Assembly (NCBI RefSeq): GCF_012911565.1
Contig: NZ_JAAMPU010000097.1
Coordinates: forward strand, 1-64,000
Direction: 5' to 3'
Source: Flavobacterium silvaticum
GTDB lineage: Bacteria; Bacteroidota; Bacteroidia; Flavobacteriales; Flavobacteriaceae
DNA length: 64,000 bases
Shown here: piece by piece, positions 44,377 to 53,213 of the stretch
Numbering within the stretch: the first letter of the stretch is position 1
Layout: each line of letters opens with the position of its first letter
Position numbers and translations under genes: made by a program
The notes under the pieces: model-generated
Told to the model about the DNA's origin: nothing
The model's input: the letters and a program-made list of their open reading frames with translations, nothing else
The model's database searches: none

Positions 44377-44502
44377 TTTTTGGTTTTTAGGAAATTAAAA
44401 GTAGCCATAACTATTGATTTTGATTACATACAGATTAAAAAAGCCTCGGACTATATCGATATAATTTTTACATTGCATAAGTGTATTTAAAACATTTATA
44501 AA

Positions 44503-45519
44503 ATGCGATCTATAACTTTTGCTTTGTTGCTCATTTGCTTTCAGTCTGCGATTTGCCAGGAAAACAACCAGCCGCCGACTTTACCTTTCAACCCAAAAAG
44601 CCCGCAGGTACACGATCCGGTCATGGCCAAAGAAGGCGATACGTATTATGTTTTCGGGACAGGCACCGGAATAAGTACCTTGTCTTCAAAAGATCTGAAA
44701 ACCTGGGAAAAAGGCAAACCCGTTTTCGACAAATTACCCGATTGGGTATTACAGGCACTACCGAATTTTAAAGGTGATATCTGGGCGCCGGACATTATTT
44801 TCTACAAAGGCAACTATCATATTTTCTATGCCTGTAACGCTACTCCCGGAAAGCCAGATGCGGCTATCGGCCATGCTTCAACACCAACACTGGACCCGAA
44901 AAGCCCTAGATACAAATGGACAGATCACGGTAAAATAGTCCAGTCTGTTTTAGGACGCGATTTGTGGCAGGCAATCGACCCGAATATCATCGTTGACGAA
45001 AACGGAACGCCCTGGTTCATCTTCGGATCGTTCTGGGACGGCATCAAAGCGGTCAGGATGACGGACGATCTCATGAAATTCAAACATCCCGAAGAATGGC
45101 ACACCATAGCGCGTCGGCCATCGACCCAAAAACTATATAATTACGGCCTCGAAGACAGCCAGATCGAGGGTGCTTTTGTTTATAAACACGGCGATTATTA
45201 CTATCTGTTCGCCTCTTTCGATATGTGTTGCCGTGGAGTCAACAGTAATTATCATGTTGTTGTTGGACGATCCAAATCAGTTACCGGACCTTACCTGGAC
45301 AAGGCTGGATTTTCGATGATGGATGGTAACGGAACCGATATTGCCATTGGCGACGGTGTCAGGTATGCAGCCCTCGGACACAACTCCGTCTACAAGATTG
45401 ACGCAAAGGAATACTTTGTCGCCCACGGCTATTCGATCCCGGACCAAGGGGTTTCAAAACTGATCGTGACCGAATTGAAATGGGATGCTACGGGTTGGCC
45501 GATTGTTGATTTGAAATAG
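44503..45519 (+). CDS. GH43 family glycoside hydrolase (arabinanase-like)
   Basis: A 338-residue secreted enzyme with a signal peptide (cleavage near AICQ). GH43 five-bladed propeller features: VHDPVMAKEGDTYYVFG with the base Asp (near 38), IWAPDIIFYKGNYHIFYA, LWQAIDPNIIVDENGTPWF with the second Asp, and SQIEGAFVYKHGDYYYLF with the acid Glu. The pattern SNYHVVVGRSKSVTGPYLD is typical of endo-1,5-alpha-L-arabinanases. It is divergent from the DUF3095 gene at the PUL edge. Whether it belongs functionally to the PUL is uncertain, because arabinan is not the obvious target of GH130 and GH13 enzymes. Confidence 0.9.
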   Translation: MRSITFALLLICFQSAICQENNQPPTLPFNPKSPQVHDPVMAKEGDTYYVFGTGTGISTLSSKDLKTWEKGKPVFDKLPDWVLQALPNFKGDIWAPDIIFYKGNYHIFYACNATPGKPDAAIGHASTPTLDPKSPRYKWTDHGKIVQSVLGRDLWQAIDPNIIVDENGTPWFIFGSFWDGIKAVRMTDDLMKFKHPEEWHTIARRPSTQKLYNYGLEDSQIEGAFVYKHGDYYYLFASFDMCCRGVNSNYHVVVGRSKSVTGPYLDKAGFSMMDGNGTDIAIGDGVRYAALGHNSVYKIDAKEYFVAHGYSIPDQGVSKLIVTELKWDATGWPIVDLK

Positions 45520-45575
45520 AATCATTTGTAGTAAAATCTGCATTATATTTATCGGCAGAACCAAACTGCTTTCAA

Positions 45576-47183
45576 ATGACTATCAAGCAACCGATTACAG
45601 TAAATTCAATAAAGACGATTTGCATACTCTTACTTCTGGTTTTAAGTATCGGATGTCAATCGAAAGAAAAGTCATCGGAACCTAAAAAAATCGTTGCTGA
45701 ACCTAAAGCTGTTTTCGAACCTGTTCCGATGGACAGTACAGAAATAAACAAATTCCTTGCAGAACGCCCCGAATTCAAGGAATTTGAGTCTGATTTCAAA
45801 GCATTCTACAAAACAAACCAGTATAAATACGCCTGGTATGATACGAAAGGGATGATTGAATTCGCCGATCTGTTGGCCGGGTACCTGACGCATGAAGATA
45901 AAGACGGGCTTTACATCAAAATTCCGTATCGGGATGAATTCCTCGAACTTGTCAACTACGACGATTCCGACAGCAAAAACAACAAAACCAAAGAAAAACC
46001 GGACATCCACACCGAACTGATGCTCACGGGCGAATATTTCTTCTACGCCAAAAATTCATGGGGCGGTGATAAATCAGACAAAGTAAAAGGCTGGTATTTG
46101 CCTGTAAAAAAGCTGTCGTATTCAGACCTTTTGCTCAAAAACCTCCAACACGGGAATTTCAGGGATACGGAGAAAGAAGCTGTAGTACCGCAATATCTCG
46201 GTCTCAAAAAAGCACTTTGGGAATATAAGGAACTCGCTAAAAAAGGAAGCGAAACGATTGTTCCTGATTTGGGTAAGAAGACATTTAAAGTAAACGACAC
46301 ATCGGCTACAATCGCTTCAATCCGCATCCGGCTGACCGAATTGGGATATAAAATAGACACGGCCGGAACCACTTTTGACAAAGACCTGGCAACTGCCGTG
46401 AACAAATTCAAAAAGACCCACGGCCTCAAGGACGATTCGCTCATCACGGCAGAAATGATTGCCGAGCTTAACGTACCGATTTCCAAAAGAATAGATCAGA
46501 TTGAAATCAACATGGAGCGTTTCCGATGGATTCCACAAGACAAACATCCGGACGAATTCCTGCTCATCAACATTCCCGAATACCGTTTGCATTATTATGA
46601 GAACGACAAGGAAACCTGGGGCTGCAACGTAGTCGTTGGCAAAACCATGAACCAGACGGTAATTTTCAGCGGCCTCATGAAATTCATCGTATTCAGTCCG
46701 TATTGGAACATCCCGAACAGCATAGTCAAGAAGGAAATCCTGCCCGGAATTGCCCAAAACCCGAATTACCTCGCGTCCCACAATATGGAAAAGGTCAATG
46801 GTATTTACCGCCAGAAACCAGGCCCTAAAAATTCCCTCGGCCTGGTGAAATTCCTGTTCCCGAACTCTAATAATATTTACCTGCATGACACGCCTGCCAA
46901 ATCATTATTTAACCAAGACCAGCGTTCGTTCAGCCACGGCTGTATTCGCGTTGCAGAACCAAAGGAACTGGCCCAACGCATATTAAAGAGTGATAAATCT
47001 TGGAATTCAGCGAAAATCGATGCCGCCATGCACAAAGGAAAGGAACAATGGGTGACGCTCAAAAAACAAATTCCGGTGTATATTGGTTATTTCACGGCCT
47101 TTGTGGATACAGATGGAAACCTGAATTTCCGCCGCGACATCTATGACCGCGATGCCGATATGGTCACGTTGCTCAAAGAATAA
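45576..47183 (+). CDS. L,D-transpeptidase (YcbB-like) lipoprotein
   Basis: A 535-residue protein with a lipobox (LSIGCQSKE, Cys about 28) and thus an envelope location. The N-terminal scaffold comes first, then a peptidoglycan-binding domain (IRIRLTELGYKIDTAGTTFD and FKKTHGLKDDSLI), then the YkuD catalytic domain: FLLINIPEYRLHYYEND, and HGCIRV at about residues 453-458 with the nucleophile Cys. It makes 3-3 peptidoglycan cross-links or attaches proteins. Length and layout match the larger YcbB/LdtD group. Monocistronic, converging on the aldo/keto reductase gene. Confidence 0.93.
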   Translation: MTIKQPITVNSIKTICILLLLVLSIGCQSKEKSSEPKKIVAEPKAVFEPVPMDSTEINKFLAERPEFKEFESDFKAFYKTNQYKYAWYDTKGMIEFADLLAGYLTHEDKDGLYIKIPYRDEFLELVNYDDSDSKNNKTKEKPDIHTELMLTGEYFFYAKNSWGGDKSDKVKGWYLPVKKLSYSDLLLKNLQHGNFRDTEKEAVVPQYLGLKKALWEYKELAKKGSETIVPDLGKKTFKVNDTSATIASIRIRLTELGYKIDTAGTTFDKDLATAVNKFKKTHGLKDDSLITAEMIAELNVPISKRIDQIEINMERFRWIPQDKHPDEFLLINIPEYRLHYYENDKETWGCNVVVGKTMNQTVIFSGLMKFIVFSPYWNIPNSIVKKEILPGIAQNPNYLASHNMEKVNGIYRQKPGPKNSLGLVKFLFPNSNNIYLHDTPAKSLFNQDQRSFSHGCIRVAEPKELAQRILKSDKSWNSAKIDAAMHKGKEQWVTLKKQIPVYIGYFTAFVDTDGNLNFRRDIYDRDADMVTLLKE

Positions 47184-47192
47184 GCAAACTAT

Positions 47193-48077
47193 TTATCGGT
47201 GGTCTTTGTAGTATTTGGGTGGGAATAAATCTGACAGTCTATTGATTTCAGATTGATTAATCTTACTTCCGGCCGATGCCATCGCATCCATAAGTTGGTT
47301 TTCCGTCCGGATGCCGACCATCGCGCACGACACCGCTTTGTGAGCCAAAACCCAACGGATTGCGGTTTCAGACGGGGTTTGGGTTTCTGATTTAAACCGC
47401 GAAATCATATCGGCAATTTCAATCTCCGACCAATCGAGATATGGCTTTGGTTCCTTATCGGCAAGCAATCCGCCGGCAACGCTTCCCCTGGCCAAAACAC
47501 CAATATTTTTTGATTCGAGCAGCTGCAGGATGTCTTCTTCCGGTCTTCTGTCGAGCAGGCTGAATTGTGTCATCACGGCAGAAATATTAGATCTTTCCAC
47601 ATACTCACGTACCACATTCGGCCGGATCGATGAAATACCGTATGCCTTTATTTTGCCCGATGTTTTGAGGATTTCAAACGCTTCGATGGTTTCATCGATT
47701 GGATCATCGATGGTGCCGCCGTGCAATAAATACAAGTCGAGATAATCTGTATGGAGCCGTTTCAAACTGGCATCGATAGCTTTTAGGATGTAGCTTTTTG
47801 TCGGATTCCAATCCCAACCGCTTCCGTCATTCCGCCATTGATTGCCAACTTTGGAAGAAATGATGACATCGTTCCTCTTTCCTTTAACCGCTTTCCCGAC
47901 CAGGATTTCATTCCCGCCTTTGTCGTACAAATCTGCCGTATCGAAAATAGTGATGCCGGAATCTATTGCTTTTGAAATCAGGTAGGATGCTTCGGCATTA
48001 TCCGGCTTAAGCGACATACAGCCAAACCCCACTTCACTGACTGACAATCCCGAATTTCCAAGCGTCCGGAATTGCAT
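47193..48077 (-). CDS. Aldo/keto reductase
   Basis: A 294-residue cytoplasmic oxidoreductase. The catalytic tetrad can be placed as Asp in ITIFDTADLYDKG (with Tyr), Lys in IISSKVGNQW and His in DLYLLHGGTIDDP. The NADP-binding end carries AKGSV-like VLARGSVAGGLLADKEPKP and a final SCAMVGIRTENQL. The substrate cannot be read. Its start overlaps the stop of the secreted endonuclease gene by one base (TGATG), so the two are translationally coupled although their functions look unrelated. Confidence 0.9.
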   Translation of the reverse strand: MQFRTLGNSGLSVSEVGFGCMSLKPDNAEASYLISKAIDSGITIFDTADLYDKGGNEILVGKAVKGKRNDVIISSKVGNQWRNDGSGWDWNPTKSYILKAIDASLKRLHTDYLDLYLLHGGTIDDPIDETIEAFEILKTSGKIKAYGISSIRPNVVREYVERSNISAVMTQFSLLDRRPEEDILQLLESKNIGVLARGSVAGGLLADKEPKPYLDWSEIEIADMISRFKSETQTPSETAIRWVLAHKAVSCAMVGIRTENQLMDAMASAGSKINQSEINRLSDLFPPKYYKDHR

Positions 48078-50041
48078 CAGCGGATGATGAGTTTTTGGGT
48101 TTGGGAAATTCCGCCAGATGAAATTTTTGCCAGATAGATTCCAGATGAAAGCTGCATTGATATAGAATTGTCGGTCGAATCCAGAGATTTCTCCAACAGT
48201 TTGGAACCAGTCATATCAAAGATTTCAATCGTTCCATCCTGAATCCCATAAACAGAGATATTGCCATTTGACGGATTCGGATACAGCACAATCTTATTGC
48301 GCGTAACTTCCGGCGCAGACAGATTCGAAAACCAGGCTTCACCTGCATGGATGCCCCAGATATAATCGGCTAACTCGGGATGATCGATGAATGGATTGCG
48401 GTTTTTCTGCCACACATAAATCACATTGTTGCGGTGCATTTCAAAATCATCGGACGGATCGCTGTGGTTCCAATCCAATAAATAGGTCAGGTCGCCCATT
48501 TGATGCAACGTAGTATCGGCCGGATTTCCGGTGACAAGGCTCAATGCATTGTATCTTACCGCCATGTAGAAAAGGCTTCGGGCCACATCTCCATGCCAGC
48601 TACCCTGGTTTCCGGCCGGACCGTTGTAATCTTCTCCATAATCGCGGTTGTTGCGAGAGGAATTCTCAGGTCCATCTTCGGCGCGGATGTGGTGGCCGTC
48701 ACCGTGGCCTGCATCGATGTCATCTGCATTCGTGGTTTGCCAAATGTCTATTCCATCAGCAACGGAATCGGTTCCATCTGTAAAACCACCGCGCGACTGC
48801 GGAAAAATATGTTCGCGGTTCCACGACCCTGTGTTACTCGCTGTAGACTGGAATTTGTATTTGCCTCTTCCCTGCTCCACATACATGAGCCAGACCTGGT
48901 TGCTGTTGAGCGGGTTCTGGTCGGCTTCTTTGAGCATGAATTCGATATCGCCGTAATTCTGGGCATGGACGACGGACGGATCGGCAATGATGTCCTGCAT
49001 GGCTTGTTTAAGCTGATCTCCGGATTTTCCTTCGAGACTGTCGTAATATCCTGCGGGTGCCGTAGAGGAAACGATTCCATAGGTCGGGTTCAAGGGCGTT
49101 CCCCAGGCAGATACGGTAAAATCGTTGTCGATCACATAACGCTCTATATTGTCGTTGAGCCGGATATACCCGAAAGGCAAATCGCTTACATGAATCTTGA
49201 GGACTTCATCACCTTCGTCAAGATTGTCATCGACTAATTGTATGGTGACGACTGCGGAAAGCTGGCCGGCAGGAATCGTAACTGACGTGTCTCCGGTAAA
49301 ATCAGAATCGTTGAATGTTCCGTTTTCAAGTGAAAAATCAATCGTAAGGTTGCTCAGGCTTGCCGTTTCCAAAGTAAAGGTGATTGTGAACGATTGGCCT
49401 TCGTTGAATTCAGCTGCCGAAGTAGTTATAAGCAACCCGTTGAAATCAAAGCCGCTGCCGTCGTTATTGACGCCGGGCGTCGGGGCTTTCACTTCATAAG
49501 TCCCATCAGTTTTGCGTTGTATCGATTGTGTCGTGCCGAGTGAATTGAGGTTTTCATCGATTTGCGAACTGACGCCGAGCAAAGCCATCAAAGCTGTCGC
49601 ATCGGGATCTGAAGTACCGTAGACAAGCGCATCGACGAGATTGGTTTGGGTAGCGAGTGTTTCATCAGGGAAATCGGATGCATTTCCGAGATACAAACCG
49701 ATGCCATCTGCTCCGTTCTGGATGACGCTGTTCGGTAAAATATAAGCTGGAACAGGTGACACATTCGCGCTGCCCAAAAGCAGGTTTCCGTTGATGTCCG
49801 ACTGCAATCCGTCAAGATCTATGACGTAATAACTTTTGTTGGCATCGGACGCCGTGGCCGATCCATTGAAGAAAACCAGCACATAACCATCGAGAGAAAA
49901 GTTAGGTACATCGGTCTTGAGTTCCACGAATTCCATGTCATCGGTTCCGGGCGTATCTGTATCCAATTCTGAAATAACTACCTGTGAATTAGCAGTAATA
50001 AACCACAATAAACTCAGAACACATATTATTTTTTTGATCAT
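48077..50041 (-). CDS. Secreted endonuclease I with lamin-tail, Calx-beta and T9SS tail
   Basis: A 654-residue secreted protein. After the signal peptide (ending near ANSQ) comes a lamin-tail-like domain (VVISELDTDTPGTDDMEFVEL), then a Calx-beta-like region (LTIDFSLENGTFNDSDFTGD), then an endonuclease I domain: WNREHIFPQSRGGFTDG, DADDIDAGHGDGHH-like DDIDAGHGDGHHIRAED and NQGSWHGDVARSLFYMAVRY. The last 80 residues are a type IX secretion signal (NISVYGIQDGTIEIFDMTGS to SQTQKLIIR). It probably degrades DNA outside the cell, for phosphate or nucleotides. Confidence 0.92.
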   Translation of the reverse strand: MIKKIICVLSLLWFITANSQVVISELDTDTPGTDDMEFVELKTDVPNFSLDGYVLVFFNGSATASDANKSYYVIDLDGLQSDINGNLLLGSANVSPVPAYILPNSVIQNGADGIGLYLGNASDFPDETLATQTNLVDALVYGTSDPDATALMALLGVSSQIDENLNSLGTTQSIQRKTDGTYEVKAPTPGVNNDGSGFDFNGLLITTSAAEFNEGQSFTITFTLETASLSNLTIDFSLENGTFNDSDFTGDTSVTIPAGQLSAVVTIQLVDDNLDEGDEVLKIHVSDLPFGYIRLNDNIERYVIDNDFTVSAWGTPLNPTYGIVSSTAPAGYYDSLEGKSGDQLKQAMQDIIADPSVVHAQNYGDIEFMLKEADQNPLNSNQVWLMYVEQGRGKYKFQSTASNTGSWNREHIFPQSRGGFTDGTDSVADGIDIWQTTNADDIDAGHGDGHHIRAEDGPENSSRNNRDYGEDYNGPAGNQGSWHGDVARSLFYMAVRYNALSLVTGNPADTTLHQMGDLTYLLDWNHSDPSDDFEMHRNNVIYVWQKNRNPFIDHPELADYIWGIHAGEAWFSNLSAPEVTRNKIVLYPNPSNGNISVYGIQDGTIEIFDMTGSKLLEKSLDSTDNSISMQLSSGIYLAKISSGGISQTQKLIIR

Positions 50042-50207
50042 GAGGGCAATTTTTGATTCGGCGAAAGGTACAAATATGGGACGTGTAAACGTGTTAAGAA
50101 ATTAGCATCAGAAAAGTCTGACGGGAATAAAAAATACCTGAAAATAGGGATTGCACAATACTTTAAATATCAATATATTAGTCGCCCCTAACCCAAAAAA
50201 CAAAAAA

Positions 50208-50435
50208 ATGGATTCAGCTTGTGAGGAATTCGAATCGCATGTCAAACGTTTGAATGCTATGTTGCGTGAACTTGAAAATCAATTGCAGTCGGTCAAAAAT
50301 AATTTAGTTTCGGATTCGGATAATGCCGATTTGAAGAGCGACCAAAGACAGTTGATTCTGGACATCCGCATTACGGCAAACGAACTCGAAGATGCGAAAT
50401 CGAAATTGGAACATTGCATAAGGGCAACAGCCTGA
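50208..50435 (+). CDS. Small coiled-coil protein, unrecognised
   Basis: A 75-residue protein starting MDSACEEFESHVKRLNAML. It is almost entirely helical with heptad-like leucine spacing, so a short coiled coil is likely. The first frame ATG 19 codons earlier has no support. Function unknown. It is followed by a strong terminator. Confidence 0.55.
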   Translation: MDSACEEFESHVKRLNAMLRELENQLQSVKNNLVSDSDNADLKSDQRQLILDIRITANELEDAKSKLEHCIRATA

Positions 50436-50454
50436 CGATTAATTCCTAACCACT

Positions 50455-50483
50455 AAAAAGGCACCTTATTCAGGTGCCTTTTT
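50455..50483. terminator. Bidirectional terminator
   Basis: AAAAAGGCACCT (50455-50466) pairs with AGGTGCCTTTTT (50472-50483) around a 5-base loop, T-runs on both strands. It ends the coiled-coil gene and the AAA/VWA operon. Confidence 0.85.
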
Positions 50484-51947
50484 TTATAACCGGTCAATAT
50501 AACTTCCTAGATTATCTTTGAATTCCAAACCGCTTTTGACACGGTCACGGCTTATCTTATTGTGAGAAACCAGGCCCCATAGCAATAATTCCATCCAGAA
50601 ATAGCGATCCTCGGCAACCAAATCCGGAACGAATTTTTCAATCAATCCGGCCAGCGGAGTTATTGAATCAAGTGCTTTTTTATAGTCGGCATCCGGTGCA
50701 TCATCCGGAATACTCACGCCGGATTCAGACAAAAACCAATCGGTGACTTCCTGGAACGCCCCGGGTTTTCCTTGTTTTTCAAGTTTATCCACACGAGGAA
50801 AGTAATCGGAAAATATGGTTTTCACCGCGTCGTCAATCAATCGTTGGGCTACAAACGCAGCACCTTCCTGCTCACCTTCGTAAACCAACTCGACTTTTCC
50901 GGTAACCGCAGGAATCACGCCCATAAAATCCATGAGACGGACTGTGGTGGTATCTTTACCTTCAAGCAACGCCCGTCTTTCGGCAGTACTCAATAAATTC
51001 TGGAAAGCCGTGATGCTCATACGTGCACTGACGCCACTTTTAGGATCGATGAATTCACTTTCACGCGCTTCAAAAGCCAATTGTTCCAATAAATCACGCG
51101 CAACCGACGGTACATAAACGGCTTCCTGCGGACGTGAATCGAACCTGGCTTCCTGTTCCGTGATGCGTCTTGCGGTTTCGATATCTTCGGGATAATGCGT
51201 CAATATCTGTGAACCGATGCGGTCTTTCAAAGGCGTCACGATACTGCCGCGATTGGTATAATCTTCCGGGTTTGCCGTAAAGATAAAGTTGATGTCAAGA
51301 GGCAATCTGAGTTTGAACCCACGAATCTGAATATCTCCTTCCTGCAATATATTAAATAGTGCGACCTGTATGCGGGCCTGTAAATCCGGAAGTTCGTTGA
51401 TGACGAAAATACATCGGTTCGCACGCGGAATCATCCCGAAATGTAAAACTCTTTCATCTGCATATGATAATTTGAGGTTTGCCGCTTTTATCGGGTCGAC
51501 ATCACCGATCAAATCGGCAACGGTAACATCTGGCGTGGCGAGTTTTTCAAAGAACCTGTCGTCTCTGTGAAGCCAGGCAATCGGCGTATTGTCACCGAGT
51601 TCTGCAATCGCGTCGCGTCCGAATCTCGAAATCGGGCTGAACGGATCATCATTGATTTCAGATCCTTCTATATAAGGTATGAATTCGTCAAGCAGTTTCA
51701 CCATTAAACGGGCAAGTCTTGTCTTAGCCTGACCCCGAAGACCCAACAAATTAATGTTGTGCCTTGAAAGAATCGCGCGTTCGAGTTCCGGAATGACCGT
51801 GTTTTCAAATCCGTGGATGCCTTCGAACGCCGCTTGCCCCGATCGAATCTTTTGGATCAGGTTTTCGCGCAATTCATCTTTGATTTTTTTCGGCACATAA
51901 CCCGAAGCTTTGAGTTGACCGAATGTTTTTATGTTTTGATAATCCAT
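50484..51947 (-). CDS. MoxR/magnesium-chelatase-like AAA+ ATPase
   Basis: A 487-residue protein started at MDYQNIKTFGQLKASGYVP. The P-loop is a variant, LLGLRGQAKTRLARLMVK, followed by a Walker B-like region (CIFVINELPDLQARIQVALFN), sensor 1 FIFTANPEDYTNRGSI and arginine-finger region PLKDRIGSQILTHYPED. It belongs to the AAA+ branch shared by MoxR and magnesium-chelatase subunit I. These ATPases work with VWA-domain partners to remodel or assemble proteins. The VWA gene starts the operon, ten bases upstream. No chelatase BchH/ChlH gene is in the window, so a pigment role is unlikely. Confidence 0.88.
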   Translation of the reverse strand: MDYQNIKTFGQLKASGYVPKKIKDELRENLIQKIRSGQAAFEGIHGFENTVIPELERAILSRHNINLLGLRGQAKTRLARLMVKLLDEFIPYIEGSEINDDPFSPISRFGRDAIAELGDNTPIAWLHRDDRFFEKLATPDVTVADLIGDVDPIKAANLKLSYADERVLHFGMIPRANRCIFVINELPDLQARIQVALFNILQEGDIQIRGFKLRLPLDINFIFTANPEDYTNRGSIVTPLKDRIGSQILTHYPEDIETARRITEQEARFDSRPQEAVYVPSVARDLLEQLAFEARESEFIDPKSGVSARMSITAFQNLLSTAERRALLEGKDTTTVRLMDFMGVIPAVTGKVELVYEGEQEGAAFVAQRLIDDAVKTIFSDYFPRVDKLEKQGKPGAFQEVTDWFLSESGVSIPDDAPDADYKKALDSITPLAGLIEKFVPDLVAEDRYFWMELLLWGLVSHNKISRDRVKSGLEFKDNLGSYIDRL

Positions 51948-51957
51948 TTTAAATTCT

Positions 51958-53076
51958 TTAGCGTAAGCGTTTTTTTCTGTTCGTTTCGTAATCTTCAAAA
52001 ATCATTTCGCCCAATCCCTGAAGCCCGGTGTAGAATGCTTTCCCTTGATTTGCCTCGGTAAAATTGGTGACGAATCGTTGCAGATACGGGTCAGTTGCAA
52101 TCATAAAGGTCGTAATCGGGATATGGAGCTTTCTTGCCTGGGCTGCCTGTGTGTAACATTTTTCAGTAATGTACGGATCAAGGCCATTGCTGTTCATATA
52201 ATAGGTACCGTCGCTTTCGCGGATGCAACTCGGTTTACCGTCGGTGATCATGAAAATCTGCTTGTTGGTATTTCGCTTTCTTCTCAATATGTCCATCGCC
52301 AATTGAAGACCTGCGACTGTATTCGTGTGATAGGGTCCGACTTGCAGATATGGAAGCTCCTTCATTGGAATTGGCCACGCATCGTTCCCGAAAACAATAA
52401 TGTCGAGTGTATCTTTCGGATATCTTGTAATGATGAGTTCCGACAATGCCATCGCGACTTTTTTGGCCGGCGTAATTCTGTCTTCACCGTAAAGAATCAT
52501 GCTGTGGCTGATGTCTATCATGAGAACCGTGCTCATTTGTGCCTTGAAAACAGATTCTTCGACTACCAGATCGTCTTCGTGCAGCATGAATTCATCGACA
52601 CCATTGTGAACCTGCGCGTTCCTGAGACTTTCGGTCAATGAAATCCTTTCGAGACTGTCGCCAAAACGATATTCGCGGAATTCACCCGTATGTTCGTCTC
52701 CGCTTCCCGGAAACTTTGTCCGGTGCTGGCCACGTCCGCTTTTTTGCAGGTTGCCGAAGATTTGGTCGAGTGCCTGTTTGCGGATGGCTTGTTCGGCTTT
52801 GGCAGTGAGGGCCAAACCTGCGTTTCCATCTGGGTTGATTTCTTCGCGCAGATAACCTTTGCGCTTTAAATCTTCAACAAAATCATCGAGCGAATAATCG
52901 GGCGTTGTAAGTCCATATTCTTCATCGAGCTGTTTGAGCCAATCGAGGGCTTCATCGAGATCACCGGACGTATGCGTGATGAGCTCGTTGAAAATTTCGA
53001 ATAGTTTTTCAAATGGGGTTTGATCGGGAGCCGAATAACTCCGGAAAAAGAAACCGTTTCGGGATTGTTTGGGCAT
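51958..53076 (-). CDS. VWA domain protein partnered with AAA+ ATPase
   Basis: A 372-residue protein. The C-terminal half is a von Willebrand A domain with the MIDAS pattern VLMIDISHSMILYGEDRITP (DxSxS), a later IVFGNDAWPIPMKELPY and FMITDGKPSCIRESDG (DG). The N-terminal half is charged and helical, beginning MPKQSRNGFFFRSYSAPDQTP. VWA domains bind metal and protein ligands. First gene of the pair with the MoxR-like ATPase, which ends 11 bases before or after in the same operon. The client protein is unknown. Confidence 0.88.
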   Translation of the reverse strand: MPKQSRNGFFFRSYSAPDQTPFEKLFEIFNELITHTSGDLDEALDWLKQLDEEYGLTTPDYSLDDFVEDLKRKGYLREEINPDGNAGLALTAKAEQAIRKQALDQIFGNLQKSGRGQHRTKFPGSGDEHTGEFREYRFGDSLERISLTESLRNAQVHNGVDEFMLHEDDLVVEESVFKAQMSTVLMIDISHSMILYGEDRITPAKKVAMALSELIITRYPKDTLDIIVFGNDAWPIPMKELPYLQVGPYHTNTVAGLQLAMDILRRKRNTNKQIFMITDGKPSCIRESDGTYYMNSNGLDPYITEKCYTQAAQARKLHIPITTFMIATDPYLQRFVTNFTEANQGKAFYTGLQGLGEMIFEDYETNRKKRLR

Positions 53077-53213
53077 AGCAGATAAATGTACTGCGTTTTG
53101 TCAATTTCAGAATCAGGCCCGATTATAATTTTACGTTAAATATGGACGCTTCCAATTGACGTAAATCCGTAAATTTATGCCCGAAAAGCCGCAAGGCATA
53201 TTTCCATCTTCTT

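Noticed and set aside
48500..49237. 245-codon plus-strand frame opposite the endonuclease gene
   Set aside because: Shadow of a strongly supported T9SS-secreted endonuclease gene.
50484..53076. Magnesium chelatase for chlorophyll or cobalamin
   Set aside because: The ATPase and VWA pair resembles chelatase subunits but no large BchH/CobN subunit gene is present; a MoxR-type role is more likely.
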